A stretch of DNA of 5,879 nucleotides, from contig CAKQSU010000082.1 of NCBI GenBank assembly GCA_934273135.1, positions 1 through 5,879 of the forward strand. Direction: 5' to 3'. The stretch is from an uncultured Clostridia bacterium. GTDB taxonomy: Bacteria; Bacillota; Clostridia; Christensenellales; Borkfalkiaceae. The notes below the pieces were generated by a model. It saw only the letters and a program-made list of their open reading frames with translations. It was not told the origin of the DNA and did not search any database. The translations under genes were made by a program, and so were the position numbers. Within the stretch, counting starts at the first letter, position 1. Each line of letters starts with the position of its first letter. This document shows, in pieces, positions 1 to 5,879 of the stretch.

Positions 1-1146
1 CCTTTATACATGTCGTTTACGTTTATTTCGATTTTCGTTTTTACGCTCATCGCGATGAAATTCGTGTTCGAAGAAAGTATTTTAAAACTTTCGTATTGCG
101 CGGTGGCGGGGTACACCGTTCAACACCTTGCGTATCAGGCTAACAACGTGGTTACCGTTGCTATGGCGGGCAGTTCGAACGTAAGCATGGGAATGTACGG
201 ACAGAGTTTTGCGCCGACATTTTCCAATCCGTTTTTTACGATAATCTACTTTTTTTTGTTTATCACGATTTATTTTTTCGCATATTATCTTTTTGCGAGG
301 AAGCTTAAAGACCAAAATTTCGAAATGCCTTCGGTCTTTGCGTTTATCCTCGTCGCGCTTCTGCTCGTTGTGGACGTAGTGCTTAACGCTCTTGCCGTGA
401 ATCTTTTGAAAAGTAACGTCGGTACCGTCCTTTCGGGCGTGTACAATATCGTCTGTTGCATTTTAGGGCTGTTTTTACAATTCGAAGTGCTTGTGCGTTT
501 CGAACTTCAAACGCAACTTAGAATGAACGAAATCGTTCGCCGACTCGAAAGGGAAAGATTTTCCGCTATAAAGGAAGCGACCGAAACGATAAACATAAAA
601 TGCCACGACTTAAAATATCGCGTTCGCGCCTTAAAGAGCGGCAATATCGATACGGATTCTGCCACGGAAGACATAGAAGCAGCCGTCGACGAATATTCCG
701 TTTTCGCTTTTACGGGCAATTCCGCGCTCGATATAGTTTTGACCGAAACAAACAGGGCTTGCCGCAAAAACAATATACGCGCAAGCTATATGGCGGACGG
801 CAAACTCATATCTTTTATGAAAGACGAGGACGTTTACAGTCTTTTTTACAACCTTTTGGACAACGCCGTCGAAGCGTTGCTCGAAGCGCCGGACGAAAAG
901 CGCACGATGGGGCTTAGGATTGAAAACCGCTTAGGCTCGCTCGTTTCCGTAACCGTTTACAACTTCTGCGGGGATAAAAAGCTTGAATTTTCCGGCGGAC
1001 TGCCTAAGACGACAAAGGAGAGGGAAGATATCCACGGCTTCGGATTAAAAAGCGTAAAGCGCATTTGCGACAAGTATAAAGGCACGCTCGATATAACTCT
1101 CGAGGACGGGTTTTTCACCGTAAATATATTGTTTTCTTCAAGATAA
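1..1146 (+). CDS. GHKL-domain sensor histidine kinase (LytS/AgrC-like), 5' end cut by window
   Basis: This is a membrane sensor kinase that would autophosphorylate on histidine and pass phosphate to a response regulator, usually of LytTR type in this family; no partner is visible. Numbering from the ATG at base 10, hydrophobic segments lie near residues 2-18, 25-48 (weak), 73-95, 106-131 and 139-162. A charged linker near 165-195 follows, then the H-box KCHDLKYRV with phospho-acceptor His199. The ATP-binding domain has an N-box at 277-290 (FYNLLDNAVEAL; Asn281, Asn285, Glu289) and a glycine box HGFGLKSVK at 342-350. The frame is open through bases 1-9 and there is no room for a ribosome binding site before ATG 10. 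Five visible membrane segments where relatives usually have about six also suggest that the true start is upstream, so ATG 10 is probably internal. A terminator follows directly. The ligand is unknown; peptide sensing as in AgrC is possible but unproven. Confidence 0.9.
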   Translation, partial: PLYMSFTFISIFVFTLIAMKFVFEESILKLSYCAVAGYTVQHLAYQANNVVTVAMAGSSNVSMGMYGQSFAPTFSNPFFTIIYFFLFITIYFFAYYLFARKLKDQNFEMPSVFAFILVALLLVVDVVLNALAVNLLKSNVGTVLSGVYNIVCCILGLFLQFEVLVRFELQTQLRMNEIVRRLERERFSAIKEATETINIKCHDLKYRVRALKSGNIDTDSATEDIEAAVDEYSVFAFTGNSALDIVLTETNRACRKNNIRASYMADGKLISFMKDEDVYSLFYNLLDNAVEALLEAPDEKRTMGLRIENRLGSLVSVTVYNFCGDKKLEFSGGLPKTTKEREDIHGFGLKSVKRICDKYKGTLDITLEDGFFTVNILFSSR

Positions 1147-1149
1147 ATT

Positions 1150-1192
1150 ACGCTTTCGGGGTGTTTTGCCCCGGGCGTTTTTTGTTTTTTTT
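1150..1192 (+). terminator. Intrinsic terminator of the sensor kinase gene
   Basis: Just after the kinase stop codon, CGGGG (1157-1161) pairs with CCCCG (1169-1173) across a TGTTTTG loop. The stem is extended by T-G wobble pairs and an outer ACG/CGT pairing (or ACGC/GCGT with a small internal loop). The hairpin is followed by a T-rich tract at 1178-1192 interrupted by one G. A GC stem plus U-tract is the standard rho-independent form. It separates the kinase transcript from the glycan genes downstream. Confidence 0.88.
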
Positions 1193-1197
1193 GAAAA

Positions 1198-1240
1198 GTC
1201 GGTTTAAAGCCGCTTTTACAATGTACGCCGAAAAACCGAC
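1198..1240. repeat. 8-bp inverted repeat GTCGGTTT / AAACCGAC
   Basis: GTCGGTTT at 1198-1205 is the exact reverse complement of AAACCGAC at 1233-1240, with 27 bp between the arms. The right arm shares CCGAC (1236-1240) with the left arm of the next inverted repeat, so the two pairings exclude each other in a transcript. Because the best promoter lies downstream, a role as DNA operator sites is more plausible than an RNA switch. Function is inferred only. Confidence 0.45.
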
Positions 1241-1280
1241 AGCTTGCGCATTTGCCTATTGCCTTTTTTTTAGCTGTCGG
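1236..1280. promoter_or_regulatory. 9-bp inverted repeat around the promoter, possible operator
   Basis: CCGACAGCT at 1236-1244 is the exact reverse complement of AGCTGTCGG at 1272-1280, with 27 bp between the arms. The left arm lies upstream of the -35 box, and the right arm fills the spacer up to one base before the -10 box. A protein bound to the right arm would block RNA polymerase, and the left arm could act as a partner site. With GTCGG at 1198-1202, three copies of the core occur at roughly 38-40 bp spacing in alternating orientation. No regulator is identified. A chance repeat cannot be excluded. Confidence 0.5.
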
Positions 1281-1287
1281 CTATAAT
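1259..1287 (+). promoter_or_regulatory. Predicted sigma-A-type promoter for lipoprotein-GH3 unit
   Basis: A perfect -10 box TATAAT (1282-1287) lies 17 bp downstream of TTGCCT (1259-1264), which matches the -35 consensus TTGACA at four of six positions. The spacer contains a run of eight T. Transcription would start near 1294, giving a leader of about 60 nt before the ATG at 1354. It sits right after the kinase terminator and before the lipoprotein gene, where a promoter is expected. Confidence 0.75.
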
Positions 1288-1339
1288 GAATTTGCCAAGG
1301 CGGACGGAAAAAACATTGAAGCCGTTCGCAAAAAAAATC

Positions 1340-1346
1340 AAAGGAG
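1340..1346 (+). promoter_or_regulatory. Ribosome binding site that fixes the lipoprotein start
   Basis: AAAGGAG lies 7 nt before the ATG at 1354. The same frame stays open back to a TTG at 1252, but that codon lies upstream of the predicted -10 box, and no signal peptide would follow it. This site together with the lipoprotein signal decides for 1354. Confidence 0.85.
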
Positions 1347-1353
1347 TTTGAAA

Positions 1354-3888
1354 ATGAAAAAAAGAAAGTTTTACTCACTGTTGACGGCGATTTTGCTCGT
1401 TTGTACGCTCTTTTTGAGCGTTTCGCTTACCGCGTGTAAGCCGAAAAACCCGAATCCCGACAGCGGAAGCACTTCCGTAAAAGCAACGGTTACGGGAATA
1501 ACGCTCGACACCGCGAGCGTTAAAAAGTCATTCGAGTATGCGGAAGCGTTCACTTACGAAGGGCTTAAAGTTACGGCGCAGATGAGCGACAAAACGACAA
1601 AGAACGTTGACCTCAAAGACTGCAAAATTTCCGAGCCGGACACGAGCCGCGCGGGCAAAAGAAACGTTACCGTTTCCTACGAAGGAAAGACTGCTTTCTA
1701 TCAGATAACCGTGGCGAAACGCGTTTATCCCGAAATCACAAAAGAAGCTTTGCTCGCGATAACCGGAGAAAACGATTCGGTTGCGTACAGAGTCGAAGCC
1801 GAAAATATCGATATGGCTGTTTCTTCCGTGAAGAAACAGAACAGCGCAACGAACTTCGTTGCGCAAGCCCCGTTAGATGCGGAAATAACGAGCGGAAACG
1901 CGTATTTAAGTAACTACGGCGTTAAGTACAACTACTTCGGCTATAAGTTTACTTCCGACAAAGCTTACGAAGGCGTTACGTTTGTTTTGCGTTTAGCTTA
2001 TTCGGGCAACGGTGCTCTTTCGTTAAATAACAACTTCGCGCTTTATCTTAACCGCGCGGAAACGGACGAAGGCGTTGTCGGCGAGATATCGATGGAAGGC
2101 TATACCGTTTCGGGCGGCACATGCGTTTGGAGCGACCTTGTTTTGCGCAACCAAACCATAAAGGAAGGCGAAAACACTATGACATTCGAAGCCCTTTCCG
2201 AAAACGTTCCCGATATCGACTATATTGACTTTTACGTCGGCAAACGTTACATTTCTTCTATCGTCGAAATGACCGAACAGACGGAATACGTCAAAGAAAT
2301 CGAGGACTTTGACACAGAAAAGGCAAAAACGAGAGAGGACGTTGCTAAGGCTCATAACCTTAAAGACGGTCAGCTTTTCGTTGAAACCGTAGCTAAGGAA
2401 TCGGAAGGCAAAACGACGAGCGGAGGCAAGTCGGTTGGCGCAATCGCAAAAGGCTCGCAACTTTCCACAACGTTAAGGCTCGCTCAAAAGGCTACCGTAA
2501 AGATTACGTTTATAGCTTCATGCGTAGGCCAAGGCTCGTATAAGATTAAAAATAACTGGGCTTTCGGAATAGACGGCACAACTCTTGAAAACATTCAAGA
2601 CGTAGATATCAGCGGCGGTGACGCTTCTAACGGCGAATGGTGGGATTGGAACCCGACTACGCTCGGCGTATACAACCTCCCCGCGGGCGACCACCTCTTC
2701 CTCGTTGAAGTTACGGGCGGCGACTGCAACGTCGACTGCGTTAAGTTCGAAGTAATTTCTCTCGGGGAATACGACGAAAGCGGTATAGGCGTAGGCGAAC
2801 ATGTCTGCACGAGCAAGTGCGAAACGTGCGGCAAGTGCAAAAACGCCGATTGTACCGAGGACGCTTGCAAAGAAAAATGCAATTGCAAGCCCGAAATAAC
2901 TTTCGACGCAACCGTCGCAAGCAGCGGCGTTACGACTATCGAAATGGAAAACCTTACCGATATGGACGTTAAAACCCGCCCCGACTTCGTTAATGCCGGC
3001 ATTGCTTCGGAAGGCTCGTTCAAAGTCGACGAAACTAACACTGCAAGCAACGGCAAAGCTATTTGCGGATTTTATGACGGAACCGTATTCAACGTAAACT
3101 TCTTAGTGACCGAAGCGGGAACTTACAAAATTTCTTTTGTCGGCGCAATCAATGTCGACTATCTCGTTCCCTCGATGATGGCGTTTATGCTTGACGGCAA
3201 AGAAATAACCGTTTCAAGCGGCAACTTAAAAGGAACAACGCATGACGGAATACCTGCCTATTGGGATTGGCAGACGATTGAAATTTCTTCTTCCGCTCTC
3301 ACGGCGGGCGCGCACAAGCTCACGATAAAAATAATTTCGGGGTGCCCCAACCTCGACTGCGTTAAGTTCGAAGTAATTTCTATCGGAAAATACGACGCAA
3401 CCATCGCAAGCAGCGGCGTTACGACTATCGAAATGGAAAACCTTACCGATATGGACGTTAAAACCCGCCCCGACTTCGTTAATGCCGGCATTGCTTCGGA
3501 AGGCTCGTTCAAAGTCGACGAAACTAACACTGCAAGCAACGGCAAAGCTATTTGCGGATTTTATGACGGAACCGTATTCAACGTAAACTTCTTAGTGACC
3601 GAAGCGGGAACTTACAAAATTTCTTTTGTCGGCGCAATCAATGCCGATTATCCCGTTCCCTCGATGATGGCGTTTATGCTTGACGGCAAAGAAATAACCG
3701 TGGAAAGCGGTAATCTTAAAGGTACCGACCACGATGGAATACCCGGATATTGGGATTGGCAGACGATTGAAATTTCTTCTTCCGCTCTCACGGTAGGCGC
3801 GCATAAGCTTACGATAAAAATACTTTCGGGCATTCCTAACCTCGATTGCGTTAAAATCGAAGCGGTAGCGGCTTCTACGGCAGAGTAA
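1354..3888 (+). CDS. Surface lipoprotein with Ig-like domain and four CBM6/35-like carbohydrate-binding modules
   Basis: This 844-residue protein is probably an extracellular glycan-binding lipoprotein; I see no catalytic domain. A basic N-terminus (MKKRK) and hydrophobic stretch lead to the lipobox LTAC with lipidated Cys28. Residues 46-121 resemble a bacterial Ig-like domain (Big_3 type). Four beta-sandwich-like modules follow, at about 145-296, 309-468, 527-674 and 690-838. Modules 1, 3 and 4 begin with a CBM6/35-like EAEN or EMEN motif. All four end in a DC/DY-V/I-KF-type strand (DIDYIDFYV, NVDCVKFEV, NLDCVKFEV, NLDCVKIEA). Modules 2-4 share a WDW motif followed by an AG-H-L strand, as in CBM6. 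Between modules 2 and 3 lies an eight-cysteine insert (485-511). Modules 3 and 4 are a recent 163-residue duplication. The start is set by AAAGGAG at 1340-1346. The GH3 gene follows after 69 bp, suggesting joint transcription. The sugar bound is unknown, and CBM assignment is by motif only. Confidence 0.85.
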   Translation: MKKRKFYSLLTAILLVCTLFLSVSLTACKPKNPNPDSGSTSVKATVTGITLDTASVKKSFEYAEAFTYEGLKVTAQMSDKTTKNVDLKDCKISEPDTSRAGKRNVTVSYEGKTAFYQITVAKRVYPEITKEALLAITGENDSVAYRVEAENIDMAVSSVKKQNSATNFVAQAPLDAEITSGNAYLSNYGVKYNYFGYKFTSDKAYEGVTFVLRLAYSGNGALSLNNNFALYLNRAETDEGVVGEISMEGYTVSGGTCVWSDLVLRNQTIKEGENTMTFEALSENVPDIDYIDFYVGKRYISSIVEMTEQTEYVKEIEDFDTEKAKTREDVAKAHNLKDGQLFVETVAKESEGKTTSGGKSVGAIAKGSQLSTTLRLAQKATVKITFIASCVGQGSYKIKNNWAFGIDGTTLENIQDVDISGGDASNGEWWDWNPTTLGVYNLPAGDHLFLVEVTGGDCNVDCVKFEVISLGEYDESGIGVGEHVCTSKCETCGKCKNADCTEDACKEKCNCKPEITFDATVASSGVTTIEMENLTDMDVKTRPDFVNAGIASEGSFKVDETNTASNGKAICGFYDGTVFNVNFLVTEAGTYKISFVGAINVDYLVPSMMAFMLDGKEITVSSGNLKGTTHDGIPAYWDWQTIEISSSALTAGAHKLTIKIISGCPNLDCVKFEVISIGKYDATIASSGVTTIEMENLTDMDVKTRPDFVNAGIASEGSFKVDETNTASNGKAICGFYDGTVFNVNFLVTEAGTYKISFVGAINADYPVPSMMAFMLDGKEITVESGNLKGTDHDGIPGYWDWQTIEISSSALTVGAHKLTIKILSGIPNLDCVKIEAVAASTAE
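2806..2886 (+). other. Eight-cysteine insert within the lipoprotein
   Basis: Residues 485-511 contain eight cysteines in 27 residues with spacing C-x3-C-x2-C-x2-C-x4-C-x4-C-x3-C-x-C, mixed with Lys, Glu and Asp. It joins binding modules 2 and 3. From memory, similar Cys-rich segments recur between domains of secreted clostridial proteins. A disulfide-knotted rigid spacer or a metal site are both possible. The sequence alone does not decide. Confidence 0.75.
2905..3882 (+). repeat. 489-bp in-frame tandem duplication encoding binding modules 3 and 4
   Basis: Copy 1 runs from 2905 to 3393 and copy 2 from 3394 to 3882, an exact period of 489 bp (163 codons). After one early difference (base 2914 versus 3403), bases 2915-3154 and 3404-3643 are identical over 240 bp, synonymous sites included. 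The remaining half alternates identical blocks with clusters of changes, for example around GTTH versus GTDH, AYW versus GYW, and the module end. This points to a recent duplication or gene conversion restricted to the 5' half. Confidence 0.93.
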
Positions 3889-3895
3889 GCAAACG

Positions 3896-3929
3896 TGCGG
3901 GCGTAAAAACAAAAAAATTTGCGCCCGCA
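3896..3929 (+). other. Strong intergenic hairpin without U-tract between lipoprotein and GH3 genes
   Basis: TGCGGGCG (3896-3903) pairs perfectly with CGCCCGCA (3922-3929). A T-G wobble and three A-T pairs extend the stem to 12 bp around a 10-nt A-rich loop. It begins 7 nt after the lipoprotein stop. The 3' flank is A-rich, not T-rich, so it is not a canonical intrinsic terminator. It may stabilise or help process the mRNA, or lower expression of the GH3 gene; this role is inferred. Confidence 0.6.
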
Positions 3930-3944
3930 AACCACTGATAAAAA

Positions 3945-3950
3945 AAAGGA
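3945..3950 (+). promoter_or_regulatory. Ribosome binding site of the GH3 gene
   Basis: AAAGGA sits 7 nt upstream of the ATG at 3958, following a run of A residues. It supports this ATG as the start, which also places a lysine-flanked membrane anchor directly at the N-terminus. Confidence 0.8.
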
Positions 3951-3957
3951 CTTAACA

Positions 3958-5879
3958 ATGAAAAAGAATTTTATATACCCCATCGTGACGGGCGCAATCT
4001 GCCTCGTTCTCGTAATCGCGCTCGTTGTCGGCAACGTAATCTGCGCGGCTAACTATAATATAATCACCGCGTATCTTTGCGGACAAGGCTTCAACGACGA
4101 CAGCGAAGAGTCTAAGTCGGCAAGAGCGAGCGGCATAAAGCTTGCGCAACAGGTTGAAGAAGAGGGCGCGGTTTTGATGAAAAACGAGGGTGTGCTTCCT
4201 TTAAAGAACAAAAAAGTTAACGTATTCGGCTGGTCCGGTAGCGACGACGGCTTTATGGTGCAAGGCTCGGGTTCCGGTACCGGCTCAAGAAACGACCTCG
4301 TAACTTTCCTCGGCGGACTTAAAGAAGCGGGAATCGAATACAACGCGACGCTCGCAAAGGCGTATTCGGATCTCGATTGGAAGCGCGTTTCCGGCGGCTC
4401 TTACGTTATCGAAGCGCACGGACAACAGTATAAGGATTTTTACGGCGTAACGGAAGTTCCCGAAAGTTTTTACACGAACGACCTTATGGCTAATGCAAAA
4501 TCTTACTCCGATACGGCGATAGTGGTCCTCGGCAGACTTATGGGCGAGGGTAACGACTTTTCCAAAACGCAGTATATCGCCGAAAACAGTAAGCAAGTAG
4601 GCGAAGATACTTCGCGCAAGCTTCAATCGCTTTCCGAGCGAGAAGAATACATGATTAACCTCGTTTGCGAAAACTTCAAAAACGTAGTTATCGTTACCAA
4701 CACGGGTAACCCCATCGAACTCGGCTTAGCCGACGATTCGAGGGTGGGCGCGGTTATCAATATGGGTATGCCGGGTACGCGCGGCTCTATCGGTATAGGC
4801 AGAATTTTGACGGGCGACGTCAACCCGAGCGGCAAGCTTGCGGACACTTGGGCTTACGATTTGTCCACCGCCGCCGCCTACGCTACTTCCGGCTTCGAAG
4901 GCGTAGGCAGATACACCGACCTTACCGCTCCCTATACGGAATATCGCGAAAACATTTATACCGGTTATTATTGGTATGAAACCGCCGATAAGGAAGGATT
5001 CTGGGATAGCGATTTTGCAAAGAAAACTTGGAAAATCAAAAACGGTTATAAAGACGTCGTTCAATATCCTTTCGGCTTCGGGCTTTCGTACACGAACTTT
5101 GAATGGCTTGTAACTTCCGCTTCCTTACTCCGCACTGCGGAAAACGGCACGACGGAAAAAATCAAGCTCGGCAAAAAGACCGTCATTGAGCAAGGCGATA
5201 AAATCGAAATAGAGGTAATGGTTAGCAACGTAGGAAGCGTTTCAGGTAAGGACGTCGTGGAACTTTACTATTCCGCACCGTACAAAAAAGGCGGTATCGA
5301 AAAGTCGGCTATAAAGCTCGGCGCGTTCGCAAAAACGCCTGAAATCAAGCCGGGCGAATACGGCAAAGTCACGCTCACTATGGACGTTGAAGAAATGAAG
5401 TCTTACGACTGCTATGATAAAAATGACAACGGATTCATGGGCTACGAACTTGAACAAGGCGATTACGAACTTTCTCTCCGCACCGACGTACACACCGAAA
5501 AAGCCATGGAAGAGGGGAGCTATACGCTCAGCGTAACGGACGAAATCTTCTACGAATACGACACCGTTACGGGCGAAAAGGTCGAAAATCAATTCACTAC
5601 TTACACGAACTCTAAGAGCGGCGCGTCGAGCAAAATCAACGAACCGTTCGTGACCAAGGCTCACTCGCTCGACGGCAGCGAAAACGAGGGCGGCGAAATA
5701 AAGTATCTCACGAGAGAAAACTTTATCGATACCTTCCCACTTGAAAAAGGCGCGAACAGGGCGGCGGGTAATCTCAAAACGGATAGCTACGGCGTCGTTA
5801 CGCCTATCGCCGACCCGAATGCGGTCGCCCCGAAATTCAATTCTAAAGATACGGAATACATACTCGACGACTTGAAAGG
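3958..5879 (+). CDS. Membrane-anchored family 3 glycoside hydrolase (beta-glucosidase-like), permuted domain order, 3' end cut
   Basis: The frame is open from ATG 3958 to the window end: 640 complete codons, no stop. Family 3 enzymes remove beta-linked sugars from glycan ends by a retaining mechanism. Residues 5-30 form a membrane anchor after MKKN, so the enzyme should face outward. The alpha/beta sandwich domain, normally C-terminal in GH3, starts near residue 60 (EEGAVLMKNEGVLPLK, 68-83). It continues with GSGSGTGS (103-110), GEGNDF (196-201), NPSGKL (289-294) and PFGFGLSYTNF (371-381). Glu197 aligns with the usual acid/base glutamate. A fibronectin-III-like domain follows, about 382-535 (VSNVGSVSGKDVVELYY, 422-438), then a linker with LTRENF (584-589). 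The TIM barrel with the aspartate nucleophile is not in the window and is expected downstream, as in known reversed-order GH3 enzymes of the Butyrivibrio BglA type. Substrate is uncertain; beta-glucosidase, beta-xylosidase and related activities are all possible. Confidence 0.9.
   Translation, partial: MKKNFIYPIVTGAICLVLVIALVVGNVICAANYNIITAYLCGQGFNDDSEESKSARASGIKLAQQVEEEGAVLMKNEGVLPLKNKKVNVFGWSGSDDGFMVQGSGSGTGSRNDLVTFLGGLKEAGIEYNATLAKAYSDLDWKRVSGGSYVIEAHGQQYKDFYGVTEVPESFYTNDLMANAKSYSDTAIVVLGRLMGEGNDFSKTQYIAENSKQVGEDTSRKLQSLSEREEYMINLVCENFKNVVIVTNTGNPIELGLADDSRVGAVINMGMPGTRGSIGIGRILTGDVNPSGKLADTWAYDLSTAAAYATSGFEGVGRYTDLTAPYTEYRENIYTGYYWYETADKEGFWDSDFAKKTWKIKNGYKDVVQYPFGFGLSYTNFEWLVTSASLLRTAENGTTEKIKLGKKTVIEQGDKIEIEVMVSNVGSVSGKDVVELYYSAPYKKGGIEKSAIKLGAFAKTPEIKPGEYGKVTLTMDVEEMKSYDCYDKNDNGFMGYELEQGDYELSLRTDVHTEKAMEEGSYTLSVTDEIFYEYDTVTGEKVENQFTTYTNSKSGASSKINEPFVTKAHSLDGSENEGGEIKYLTRENFIDTFPLEKGANRAAGNLKTDSYGVVTPIADPNAVAPKFNSKDTEYILDDLK

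Noticed and set aside
10..12. ATG at base 10 as the true start of the kinase
   Set aside because: The frame is open to base 1, no ribosome binding site is visible, and the membrane domain appears to lack its first part.
600..917. Plus-strand open frame of 105 codons inside the kinase gene
   Set aside because: It overlaps the H-box and N-box coding region in another frame, and its arginine-rich translation looks like a shadow.
1252..1353. N-terminal extension of the lipoprotein reading frame from a TTG codon at 1252
   Set aside because: The TTG lies upstream of the predicted -10 box and has no good ribosome binding site. ATG 1354 has AAAGGAG at proper distance and starts a lipoprotein signal peptide.
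2595..3545. Two minus-strand open frames (2595-3056 and 3258-3545) with the same N-terminal sequence
   Set aside because: They mirror the tandem duplication of the + strand gene. Their shared sequence comes from the repeat; they carry no domain-like features and no evident ribosome binding sites.
2905..3882. CRISPR array or mobile element as an explanation for the long repeat
   Set aside because: There are only two in-frame units of 489 bp encoding a folded module, with no spacers, terminal inverted repeats or transposase.
3896..3957. Intrinsic terminator or second promoter in the gap before the GH3 gene
   Set aside because: The hairpin lacks a T-tract on either strand. The only -35/-10-like pair (TTGCGC at 3919, TGATAA at 3936) has an 11-bp spacer, too short.
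3952..5664. Series of minus-strand open frames under the GH3 gene
   Set aside because: The + strand frame is continuous with clear GH3 motifs throughout. The antisense frames are compositional shadows of CpG-rich codons.

Overview
The window looks like chromosomal DNA from a Gram-positive, probably gut-associated Clostridia-type bacterium. This rests on a LytS/AgrC-style GHKL sensor kinase, AAAGGA/AAAGGAG ribosome binding sites, a lipoprotein with a bacterial Ig-like domain, and a membrane-anchored family 3 glycoside hydrolase of a type common in such bacteria. Base composition is mid-range by eye, with many CpG-containing codons (gcg, acg, tcg, cgc). I cannot name a species. All convincing genes lie on the + strand, and both ends of the window cut through genes.

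Layout: (1) 1-1146 is the 3' part of a GHKL-type sensor histidine kinase gene, with the start outside the window. (2) 1147-1353 is a regulatory gap. It holds an intrinsic terminator closing the kinase gene, a good sigma-A-type promoter (TTGCCT, 17 bp, TATAAT), and three copies of a GTCGG/CCGAC core in alternating orientation around that promoter. (3) 1354-3888 encodes an 844-residue lipoprotein with one Ig-like domain, four carbohydrate-binding-like modules and an eight-cysteine insert. The last two modules are a 489-bp tandem duplication whose first half is identical at the DNA level for 240 bp. (4) 3889-3957 is a short gap with a strong hairpin lacking a U-tract. (5) 3958-5879 is a family 3 glycoside hydrolase gene, cut by the window end. 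It has an N-terminal membrane anchor and begins with the domain that is normally C-terminal in this family, so the catalytic barrel is probably encoded beyond the window.

Reading together: the lipoprotein and the GH3 enzyme are probably co-transcribed from the promoter near 1259-1287. They would form a cell-surface glycan module, with the lipoprotein binding polysaccharide or oligosaccharide and the anchored enzyme trimming it. The kinase is insulated by a terminator and need not belong to the same pathway. I saw no RNA genes, insertion sequences, CRISPR arrays or phage features. The most unusual points are the mosaic tandem duplication, the cysteine cluster between the binding modules, the repeated elements at the promoter, and the permuted GH3 layout. 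The individual families are known, so I would call this an interesting local arrangement and not a demonstrably new system.
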